NCBI GenBank assembly: GCA_050294475.1
Contig: JBNKOE010000008.1
Span: 1 to 64,000 of the forward strand
Length of the DNA stretch: 64,000 nt
Direction: 5' to 3'
Source: Thalassobellus sp050294475
GTDB lineage: Bacteria; Bacteroidota; Bacteroidia; Flavobacteriales; Flavobacteriaceae
A program made the translations under genes and the position numbers. Numbering within the stretch: position 1 is the stretch's first letter; every line of letters begins with the position of its first letter. Below, piece after piece: positions 57,245 through 64,000 of the stretch. The notes below the pieces were generated by a model. The model was not told where the DNA came from, did not search any database, and worked only from the letters and a program-made list of their open reading frames with translations.

Positions 57245-58937
57245 AATTTTTATTAATTAGTTGTATGAGGCATGCAATACTAATAACTATCGTGCAACCA
57301 ACAAAATTTAACCATAGAAAGGGAAGGTTGATATAGTTATATAAATCTAAAAGATAGAGACCAACAACAATAACTTGTGTTATTAATGCTCCAATAAAAA
57401 CAGCATTTCCTTTTACAAATTTAAAGAAAAAAGCTAACAAAAAGATACCGAGCACATTACCGTAAAATATAGAGCCTATAATATTTACGAGTTGAATTAA
57501 ATTTTCGGCAAGATTAGCAATACAAGCGACTCCAATGGCAATAATCCCCCAGGCAAATGTGAACCATTTAGAAGCTTTAACCATTTGTTCTTCTGTTTTT
57601 TCGCTGGTATTACGTTTATATAAATCTATAGTGGTTGTAGAGCCTAAAGCATTTAATTCACTTGCGGTACTTGACATGGCAGCGCTTAAAATAACGGCTA
57701 AAAGTAAACCTATAAGTCCGCGAGGTAAGTTGTTTAATATGAAATGAATAAACACATAATCTTTATCATTGCTTTCAATTTTCACACCTTGAATTTCAGA
57801 AGCTTTATCAATTAAATCTCTAGCTTCACTTCTTAATTTATCATTTGCTTTATTGGCTATTGCAATATATTTTGAAGCTTTAGGGTTTTCTGAATTAATA
57901 AATGCTTTAATAATTTTTTGTTTGTCATTAAAAATGTCTTTTTGTTCTTTCTGAAGTGTTTTATAGTCATTAGCATATTCAGAATTCAAAACAGCTTCTG
58001 TTGCTGTGGGATTAAAATTAACAGGCGCTTCATTAAATTGATAAAATACAAAAACCATAACACCTACAAGTAAAATGAAGAATTGCATAGGTACTTTTAG
58101 CAAGCCGTTAAAAATTAAACCAAGTTGCATTTCTTTAACCGATTTACCTGATAAATAGCGCTGTACCTGGCTTTGGTCTGTTCCAAAATACGAGAGCATT
58201 AAAAAAGTTCCACCAATAATACCACTCCAAAATGTATAGCGATTATTTAGATTAAAAGAGAAATCTAATACTTCCATTTTTCCACTTGCACCTGCAATTT
58301 CTAGTGCTTTAGTAAATGTTATATCTTGTGGAAGTTTATCTACTATTAAAAAAAAGGCAACCAACATTCCAATAAAAATAACCACCATTTGATGTTTTTG
58401 CGTTACGTTTACTGCTCGTGTGCCACCAGAAACGGTATAGATTATTACTAAAAAACCTATAACGATATTTAGAGTTAGTAAGTCCCAACCTAAAACAACC
58501 GATAAAATAATAGCAGGTGCAAAAATGGTAATTCCAGCGGCTAAACCACGTTGAATTAAAAATAGAATAGCGGTTAGGGTGCGCGTTTTTAAATCGAATC
58601 GATTTTCTAAAAACTCATAAGCTGTGTAAACTTTTAGCCGATGATATAATGGGATAAAAACCATGCAAATAACAATCATGGCAATAGGTAAGCCAAAATA
58701 GAATTGAACAAAGCCCATTCCAGAATGAAAGGCTTGTCCAGGTGTAGAAAGAAAAGTAATAGCACTAGCTTGCGTAGCCATTACTGAAAGCCCAATAGTC
58801 CACCATTTTGAAGTATTTCCACCTTTTAAGTAATCTTGAACATTTTTACTGCCTCTAGTTTGATACGTGCCATAAGCTACTATTGCTATGAGCGTTACAC
58901 AAAGAACCATCCAGTCAATCCAACTTAAAATTTGCAT
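57222..58937 (-). CDS. Sodium:solute symporter (SSS family)
   Basis: A 571-residue inner membrane transporter with about 13-14 transmembrane helices. The start, WIDWMVLCVTLIAIVAYGTY and the conserved TRGSKNVQDYLKGG, is typical for the family, as are GLSVMATQASAITFLSTPG (Na+ site region) and SGGTRAVNVTQKHQM. A cytoplasmic or external insert of about 90 residues (around 310-400) is charged. Sugars or sialic acid-like compounds are typical cargo in Bacteroidota, but the substrate is not fixed. It is preceded by a 36-residue membrane protein three bases away and overlaps the oxidoreductase gene by 23 bases. Confidence 0.9.
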   Translation of the reverse strand: MQILSWIDWMVLCVTLIAIVAYGTYQTRGSKNVQDYLKGGNTSKWWTIGLSVMATQASAITFLSTPGQAFHSGMGFVQFYFGLPIAMIVICMVFIPLYHRLKVYTAYEFLENRFDLKTRTLTAILFLIQRGLAAGITIFAPAIILSVVLGWDLLTLNIVIGFLVIIYTVSGGTRAVNVTQKHQMVVIFIGMLVAFFLIVDKLPQDITFTKALEIAGASGKMEVLDFSFNLNNRYTFWSGIIGGTFLMLSYFGTDQSQVQRYLSGKSVKEMQLGLIFNGLLKVPMQFFILLVGVMVFVFYQFNEAPVNFNPTATEAVLNSEYANDYKTLQKEQKDIFNDKQKIIKAFINSENPKASKYIAIANKANDKLRSEARDLIDKASEIQGVKIESNDKDYVFIHFILNNLPRGLIGLLLAVILSAAMSSTASELNALGSTTTIDLYKRNTSEKTEEQMVKASKWFTFAWGIIAIGVACIANLAENLIQLVNIIGSIFYGNVLGIFLLAFFFKFVKGNAVFIGALITQVIVVGLYLLDLYNYINLPFLWLNFVGCTIVISIACLIQLINKNYGTKIIT

Positions 58938-58940
58938 AAT

Positions 58941-59051
58941 TTAAAAGGATTTAGTTATGATATAAAAAGCAATAAAATAAAGAGCATTTGCGATTAAAAC
59001 AATAGAGTAAAGTTTTAACCAAGTTTGTTTTGGCGGTGTTTCTTCATTCAT
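58941..59051 (-). CDS. 36-residue single-pass membrane protein
   Basis: A short frame reads MNEETPPKQTWLKLYSIVLI and then ANALYFIAFYIITKSF. The first dozen residues are polar, the rest is one helix. The ATG lies two bases after the PIG-L stop and the frame ends three bases before the symporter ATG, so it fits tightly in the operon. I recall similar tiny proteins beside SSS transporters in Bacteroidota, without a name. It may be a small subunit of the symporter, as in other transporters with one-helix partners; this is inference. Confidence 0.7.
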   Translation of the reverse strand: MNEETPPKQTWLKLYSIVLIANALYFIAFYIITKSF

Positions 59052-59053
59052 AG

Positions 59054-61579
59054 TTAATCGTTTAGCTTGTTTTCAAGTTTTAAATCTTCTTTACCTATAG
59101 AAAGCATATTGGCAAATAGGCGGTAAGCACCAGAAATACCTGCAGGAAACTCTCTAAAAAAGCTTAAACCTGTGTAAATGTAATAGCCTTTGCCATGTTT
59201 TGCGACCAATAAACTACCATCCTTTGGTGTTTCTCCTTTGTCATGCATGGATAGAATAGGAGTGAATTCACTTGACCATTCGTTAGGGAAATATAGTCCG
59301 CGTTCTTGTGTCCATCCTTTAAAATCTTGTTGTGTGATTTTGTTTGGATAATTTAAAATAGGATGTTGCGGATTTAAAAAGGAGACTTCAGCATTTTCAT
59401 CGGTAACACGATCACGAGATAATTTCAAATCATATGGCGATAATTGTTCTGTTTTTAGTCCGCGATTGGTATTATATTGCACAATCATATTACCGCCTTG
59501 AGCAACAAAGTCAAATAAAATTTGTTGTTTAAATTTTAAATCTTCAACAACATTGTAAGCACGAATACCAATAACTATAGCATCAAACCTGTTTAATGTT
59601 TCAGTATCTATTTCTTCTGGTTTTAACACACGCACATTATAACCAATTTGTTGTAAACTTTCAGGAACTACATCGCCTGCACCTTGAATATATGCTATGT
59701 TTTCACCTTTCTTTTTTATGTTTAATCTAACAACTTTGCTTTCGCTTGGAAGTAAAACGGTTTGAAATGGAATATGTTCATAATTAATTTCGATAAGTTC
59801 TTTGGTGTATTCTTTATCATTAATATGAACAATGGGACCAATATTACTTTCGCTTTGATTTTTAGGAGGAATTACTGTAAATATAAAGGTTTGCTCTTCT
59901 CCTTTATTTGCAATGTTAACTTTTTGTTTTTCGGGATATATATACCAGTCTTTTGAATGGGAAACTTCAACAAACCCCTCTAAATTATCATGTCCTGCTT
60001 TTACAATAACTTGAATGTCTTTTTGTTTTTCGTTTTCAAAAATGATGACTTTTTCAGGAATTTTAGCTGAAGCTTCAGGAATAATTTCAAATGGACGGTA
60101 TAATTCGCCTTTATCTGGTTTTGAATACCGTTGAATAATATTTTTTGTAAAAGTAATAGGAGTATTGTCTATTAAAACATTGAAATTTATATGGAAAGCT
60201 CTAGGTGTTTCTGGTAAACCTATTAGGTTAGGGTTGTCAACCAGATACATACCAAGTGTGCCTTTTTTTGTCAGCCAATACGGTGAAGTAGGTTGTTGGT
60301 CGTTATCAATTTGCAATTGTTCTTTGAAAGTATATTTAGTGTTTTCGTTTAGAGTTATGTTTTTTGAAATTTTCAAATCACTACCATTTTCGATACTTTC
60401 AAGATAGATTGGGTAATTACTTCTATTTAAAACTTCTATATTTAATTTGACTGTTTCATTTCGTGTTGCCCAATTATTTTCAGCGGAAGCTTCTAAATAC
60501 AGACCAGCACACATTTCTATTATAGATTTTAGTTCTTTCATTTTCTGAATTCGCCAATGGTCGTCGTCAATATTTTGAAGTAATTTGTAAGCTTCAATTA
60601 GTTGTGGAATATGTGCTGATGGATTTGTGAAATTGAAATTATTTTCAACTTTATATAAAATATCACCAATAGCTTTTCCGTCTTTTACGCGGTTCCAAGA
60701 AGTGTCAATACCAGCAAAAACATCGTCATTATTAGTTAACGGATCTCCTTTTAAAAATTCGATGTATTCATTTTGTGAACCTCGCTGAGATAAACGCCCA
60801 AAGCCTTGACTTAAATGTTGACTACTAGCAATAGATGCCAATTCGTTATTAGATAATCCTTTTAGGTTGTAATAAGTGCCTATATCGAAATTTAACATCT
60901 TGCTTTTATCAGCTGCATCAAATTTTTCTTGACTACCATAAAACCACCAACTTGTATTAAAAAATAATCGTTTAGGTTGCCATAAACTTGTTTGTTTTAG
61001 TTGTTCAGGGAATTTTGTTTTATCGTTTGCTAAATCAAAAGCTTCATAGCTTAGCATTGCAGAACTTGTGTGATGACCGTGAGTAGTTCCTGGACTTCTA
61101 TGGTCAAATCGATTGATAATAATATCTGGTTTAAAGCGTCTGATAGCTAAAACAACATCGCTTAAAACATCTTCTTTATTCCAAATGGCGAGTGTTTCGT
61201 CTGGATGTTTTGAATACCCAAAATCGTTAGCTCTACTAAAAAATTGTTCGCCACCATCAACACGTCTTGCTGCTAGTAATTCTTGAGTTCGAATAACACC
61301 AAGAAGCTCTCTAATTTCTGGGCCAATAAGGTTTTGTCCTCCATCACCACGTGTTAAAGCTAAATAGCCAGTTCTTGCTTTTACATGATTTGACATGTAT
61401 GAAATAAGTCGCGTGTTTTCATCATCTGGATGTGCAGCTATATACAAAACCGTTCCTAAAAAGTTTAGTTTTTGAATAGACTCGTATATTTCGGTAGATG
61501 AGGGGGTTTTTGGTTTTTGAGCTTGTATTTGTGTAAAAGAGAAAAGTAATGTTGTAAAATAAAGTACAATTCTAGGCAT
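59054..61579 (-). CDS. Exported PIG-L-family deacetylase, long form
   Basis: An 841-residue protein with a signal peptide (about 1-20). The LmbE-like domain (about 40-300) has the metal motif AAHPDDE (His50, Asp53), LTRGDGGQNLIG and the last ligand His in THGHHTSS. A middle beta region (about 370-600) is followed by a ThuA/GATase-like Rossmann segment (about 640-800, FDAIVIGIRAYN). PIG-L enzymes remove acetyl groups from N-acetylglucosamine-containing substrates. Export and the neighbours (symporter, oxidoreductase) suggest deacetylation of an extracellular amino sugar before uptake. It is the first gene of the operon. Confidence 0.88.
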   Translation of the reverse strand: MPRIVLYFTTLLFSFTQIQAQKPKTPSSTEIYESIQKLNFLGTVLYIAAHPDDENTRLISYMSNHVKARTGYLALTRGDGGQNLIGPEIRELLGVIRTQELLAARRVDGGEQFFSRANDFGYSKHPDETLAIWNKEDVLSDVVLAIRRFKPDIIINRFDHRSPGTTHGHHTSSAMLSYEAFDLANDKTKFPEQLKQTSLWQPKRLFFNTSWWFYGSQEKFDAADKSKMLNFDIGTYYNLKGLSNNELASIASSQHLSQGFGRLSQRGSQNEYIEFLKGDPLTNNDDVFAGIDTSWNRVKDGKAIGDILYKVENNFNFTNPSAHIPQLIEAYKLLQNIDDDHWRIQKMKELKSIIEMCAGLYLEASAENNWATRNETVKLNIEVLNRSNYPIYLESIENGSDLKISKNITLNENTKYTFKEQLQIDNDQQPTSPYWLTKKGTLGMYLVDNPNLIGLPETPRAFHINFNVLIDNTPITFTKNIIQRYSKPDKGELYRPFEIIPEASAKIPEKVIIFENEKQKDIQVIVKAGHDNLEGFVEVSHSKDWYIYPEKQKVNIANKGEEQTFIFTVIPPKNQSESNIGPIVHINDKEYTKELIEINYEHIPFQTVLLPSESKVVRLNIKKKGENIAYIQGAGDVVPESLQQIGYNVRVLKPEEIDTETLNRFDAIVIGIRAYNVVEDLKFKQQILFDFVAQGGNMIVQYNTNRGLKTEQLSPYDLKLSRDRVTDENAEVSFLNPQHPILNYPNKITQQDFKGWTQERGLYFPNEWSSEFTPILSMHDKGETPKDGSLLVAKHGKGYYIYTGLSFFREFPAGISGAYRLFANMLSIGKEDLKLENKLND

Positions 61580-61601
61580 AGTTATTTTTTTTGCTAAGTA
61601 T

Positions 61602-61609
61602 CAAATATA
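61602..61609 (-). promoter_or_regulatory. Promoter -7 box of the PIG-L operon
   Basis: On the minus strand this reads TATATTTG, 22 bases before the ATG at 61579. Confidence 0.6.
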
Positions 61610-61659
61610 ACAAAGTATCATGCCAGAGAAGGTGTTTTTAATGTTTCTTTAACTTTATT

Positions 61660-62727
61660 TTAAAGCCATTTTTTGCGTTTAAAGTAAATAAGCATGCCTA
61701 TAAAAAGTACAATCATAACACCCCAAAGTATAAAATATGAGTATTTATATTTAAGTTCGGGGATATACTCGAAATTCATACCGTAAATACCAGCTATAAA
61801 GGTTAATGGAATAAAAATAGAAGCCATAATGGTAAGTACTTTCATAACTTCATTCATTTTATTGCTAATGGTAGTCATGTACATATCCATTAAACTCCAT
61901 ATCATTTCTCGATAAATATCGATGTTTTCAGACACTTGTATTAAGTGATCGTAAATATCTCTGTAATAGTTTTTTGTTTTCTTTAGAATAAGATGTCCGT
62001 CGTATTTTTCAATGCGACTTATAACTTCGCGAAGCGGAAAAATAGCACGACGTACTCGAAGAATTTCTTTTTTTAAATCACGAATATCTTTGTTAATAGA
62101 GTTATCTATATTTCCTAAAAAGATATCAGATTCAAAATCTTCTATTTTATCACCTAAAATTTCAATAACACTAAAATAATGATCAATTATAGCATCCATT
62201 AAGGTGTAAAGCAAGTAATCTGCATTTAATGTTCGTATTCTGCCTTTTGCATTTCGAATGCGGTCTCTTAAGGCATCAAAAACATCGCCTTCTGCTTCTT
62301 GAAATGAAAGCACGTAGTTTTTTCCTAGAATAAAGCTTACTTGTTCTGATATTATATTTTCATCTTTATCATAATAAAGCATTTTTAAAACTAGAAATAA
62401 GTAATCATCATATTCATCAATTTTTGGACGCTGCGAAATGTTTACAATATCTTCTAAAACTAAAGGATGTATTTCAAAATGATTACCTAACTTTTCAATA
62501 TCATTTACATGGCTTAAACCGTTTACATTTATCCAAGAAACGGAATCAGAATGTTTATAGTCAAAAGTTTCTTCAACATTGCTAAGTTCTTTTTCAGTAC
62601 AATGTTCTTTATTATAATCAAAAACATCAATAAAAATTTTTGAGCTAGATTTTTCTCCGGTATATATTATACTACCAGGAACTTGACCTATTTTTTTTTG
62701 ATAATTTTTGCTTCTAATTTTTGCCAT
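61660..62727 (-). CDS. corA: Magnesium/cobalt transporter CorA
   Basis: A 355-residue divalent metal channel of the inner membrane. The long cytoplasmic N-terminal domain (about 1-290) contains WINVNGL, HPLVLEDIVN and QRPKIDEYDDYLFLVLKML, as usual. Two C-terminal helices (about 295-315 and 330-350) enclose the family signature GIYGMNF (about 318-324). The basic C-terminal tail is YFKRKKWL. CorA carries Mg2+, and sometimes Co2+ or Ni2+. The gene follows the MscS-like gene by 20 bases, so both are likely cotranscribed. Confidence 0.93.
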   Translation of the reverse strand: MAKIRSKNYQKKIGQVPGSIIYTGEKSSSKIFIDVFDYNKEHCTEKELSNVEETFDYKHSDSVSWINVNGLSHVNDIEKLGNHFEIHPLVLEDIVNISQRPKIDEYDDYLFLVLKMLYYDKDENIISEQVSFILGKNYVLSFQEAEGDVFDALRDRIRNAKGRIRTLNADYLLYTLMDAIIDHYFSVIEILGDKIEDFESDIFLGNIDNSINKDIRDLKKEILRVRRAIFPLREVISRIEKYDGHLILKKTKNYYRDIYDHLIQVSENIDIYREMIWSLMDMYMTTISNKMNEVMKVLTIMASIFIPLTFIAGIYGMNFEYIPELKYKYSYFILWGVMIVLFIGMLIYFKRKKWL

Positions 62728-62747
62728 GATATAAATATATGTAATAT

Positions 62748-63290
62748 TTAAATAGCATCACTACCTTCATCAATAGCATCTTTTTCAATTAAAGTTACAG
62801 CTTTTTGTAACATTAAATTGTTTGGGTAAGTTACTAAATCGCCGTTTTCAAGACGTAAATGTAATTGGAAAGCTCTAATGTCTTCAATAATGGCTGTAAT
62901 AGGAAAGTCTTTATCGTGTATTTCTATTTTGTCACCTACTTTATAAGGGAAGTTGAAAAACATAATAATCCCTGAAGTTATATTACTTAAAATAGACCAA
63001 ATAGCAAATAAGGCTATACCTAATATAGCAAATATCGAAGAAAAAATGACTGTAAGATCTTCTAACTTGGCACCCAATGCGTAGGATTCAATAAGTAAAG
63101 CAATTAAAAAGAGTGTTGCTGTAATATATCTACGGATAAGACGAATTCTAGCATCATTTATTCCGTTTCTTCTAGCTACTTTAGTAATAGTGAAATGGAT
63201 TATAAATCTTATGATGAGAAATGAAATTAAAATAATTCCGCTCCAAAATAATTCACTTTCGTATTTCTCAATAAAATCAATAAAGTTCAT
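62748..63290 (-). CDS. Small MscS-type mechanosensitive channel
   Basis: A 180-residue protein with N-terminal helices at about 14-33, 55-72 and 80-105, then the MscS beta domain (SGIIMFFNFPYKVGDKIEIHD, about 108-128, and TYPNNLMLQKAV). The pore-lining helix is IFAILGIALFAIWSILSNITS. At this length the large C-terminal domain of E. coli MscS is mostly missing, which is common among flavobacterial forms. It probably opens under osmotic downshock. A TATCTTTG box at 63315-63322 starts the mscS-corA transcript. Confidence 0.85.
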   Translation of the reverse strand: MNFIDFIEKYESELFWSGIILISFLIIRFIIHFTITKVARRNGINDARIRLIRRYITATLFLIALLIESYALGAKLEDLTVIFSSIFAILGIALFAIWSILSNITSGIIMFFNFPYKVGDKIEIHDKDFPITAIIEDIRAFQLHLRLENGDLVTYPNNLMLQKAVTLIEKDAIDEGSDAI

Positions 63291-63314
63291 AAGAGATTAT
63301 TTTTATAATTAATA

Positions 63315-63322
63315 CAAAGATA
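63315..63322 (-). promoter_or_regulatory. Promoter -7 box for the mscS-like and corA genes
   Basis: On the minus strand this reads TATCTTTG, 24 bases before the ATG at 63290. Confidence 0.6.
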
Positions 63323-63362
63323 CATTCAAAAAGAATAGAAGATTGCCTTAAGTGAAGCCTAT

Positions 63363-63956
63363 TTATTGTTTACAAGCAATTTCATTTAATGCTTTGTAAA
63401 CAAGATGAACAGGTAGTCCCATAACATTAAAATAAGAACCTTCTAGTTTTGTTACGCCTATTTGTCCAATCCAATCTTGAATACCATATGCACCTGCCTT
63501 ATCGTAAGGTTTAGCCGTTTTTATGTAGTGCAAAATTTCTTCATCGGTTAAACTTTTAAAAGCCACCTTAGTAATAGCATGAAGTGTTTTTTCATAAGTT
63601 TTTGTAGTAAAACAAACCGATGTAATAACTTCATGAGTTTCGTTGCTCAACGATTTTAATATAGCGAAAGCTTCATTTTCATCTCTAGGTTTTCCTAAAG
63701 CTTTATTATTATGCCAAACAATTGTGTCACTAGTAATTAGTATGTCGTTTGTTTGTAATTCGTTTTTAAAAGGCAAGGCTTTAAGCTGCGCTAAATAGTT
63801 GCTTATTTCAAAATGTGTTAAACGCTTAGGATATTCTTCTTTTACAGGTTTTAAACGGACTTCGTAATCAAGACCTAAGTTTTTAAAAAACTCTTGTCTT
63901 CTAGGAGAGCCTGAAGCTAAAATAATGTGATAATCTTTAAGTTTTTCGTTTAGCAT
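63363..63956 (-). CDS. maf: Maf-family nucleotide pyrophosphatase
   Basis: A 197-residue enzyme of the Maf family, which hydrolyses non-canonical or pyrimidine nucleoside triphosphates and so keeps them out of nucleic acids. The start IILASGSPRRQEFFKNLG (about 11-28) carries the first signature; ITSDTIVWHNN (about 73-83) has the catalytic Asp; KPRDENEAF, DKAGAYGIQDWIG and the end NVMGLPVH are typical. The dTTP/UTP type (YhdE-like) is the closest by these motifs. It is separated by about 70 bases from the mscS-like gene. The 44 bases after it to the window edge hold nothing clear. Confidence 0.93.
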   Translation of the reverse strand: MLNEKLKDYHIILASGSPRRQEFFKNLGLDYEVRLKPVKEEYPKRLTHFEISNYLAQLKALPFKNELQTNDILITSDTIVWHNNKALGKPRDENEAFAILKSLSNETHEVITSVCFTTKTYEKTLHAITKVAFKSLTDEEILHYIKTAKPYDKAGAYGIQDWIGQIGVTKLEGSYFNVMGLPVHLVYKALNEIACKQ

Positions 63957-64000
63957 TTTTAAAGTAAAATATACTTGTATAAAAGTAAAGAAAGCATTCC

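Noticed and set aside
1..64000. CRISPR arrays, tRNA, rRNA, prophage or intact insertion sequences
   Set aside because: No repeat-spacer pattern, cloverleaf, rRNA-like block or transposase was seen in reading both strands.

Overview
The window looks like a chromosomal segment of a marine or aquatic member of the Flavobacteriaceae (Bacteroidota). The DNA is clearly AT-rich. Promoters follow the Bacteroidota form TAnnTTTG rather than the sigma70 form. Ribosome binding sites are weak or absent. Several proteins carry type IX secretion (T9SS) C-terminal domains, and many families are typical of flavobacteria: a TonB receptor with a carboxypeptidase-like plug extension, BatA-like, YbbR-like, DUF6146-like and DUF6787-like proteins, a long PIG-L deacetylase and an M43 protease. 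No rRNA, tRNA, CRISPR array or intact transposon was seen.

Layout. 1-6.2 kb: end of recN, fabI, a glycosyltransferase, YbbR-like protein and coaE in one overlapping run, then a histidine kinase/response regulator pair. 6.2-9.5 kb: a large secreted GH128-like glycanase lying between two copies of a 97-bp direct repeat. 9.5-11.1 kb: a small accessory islet with two exported proteins of unknown function. 11.2-16.5 kb: esterase, membrane protein, a dihydroorotase-like protein that lacks its metal ligands, a BatA-like protein and a glycosyltransferase, all on the minus strand. 16.5-25.6 kb: M61 peptidase, TIGR02757 protein, LolD-like ATPase, folE, then a minus-strand run ending in a TonB receptor preceded by a His/Cys-rich small protein. 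25.7-29.4 kb: serA and serC, a LuxC-like reductase and a divergent ferredoxin. 29.5-31.7 kb: two lipoproteins (acid phosphatase, CE2-like esterase) with different base use, plus a gene remnant. 31.8-40.8 kb: PepSY-type protein, thiamine pyrophosphokinase, ychF, SRPBCC and EamA proteins, and parE and parC with an unrecognised 66-residue protein between them. 40.8-51.5 kb: argE, pepT, pyrD, an M43 protease, HMG-CoA lyase, a porin/FMN-binding/membrane protein cluster and guaB. 51.6-56.2 kb: photolyase, then two stretches of decayed genes around an aquaporin and a DUF2911 protein. 56.2-64 kb: PIG-L deacetylase, small membrane protein, Na+/solute symporter and Gfo/Idh oxidoreductase in one operon, then corA, mscS and maf.

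Most of the window is core metabolism and envelope biology. The points most worth a second look are: the repeat-flanked glycanase; a recurring arrangement in which the -7 promoter box lies exactly four bases before the ATG, which predicts leaderless mRNAs; the tandem-motif small protein cotranscribed with parC; the porin/FMN-binding/membrane cluster; the His/Cys protein with its TonB receptor; a PyrD of quinone type with a class 1-like cysteine; a 7-bp tandem repeat against the serA start; and two clusters of degraded genes. All calls were made by reading the sequence. No database search was run.
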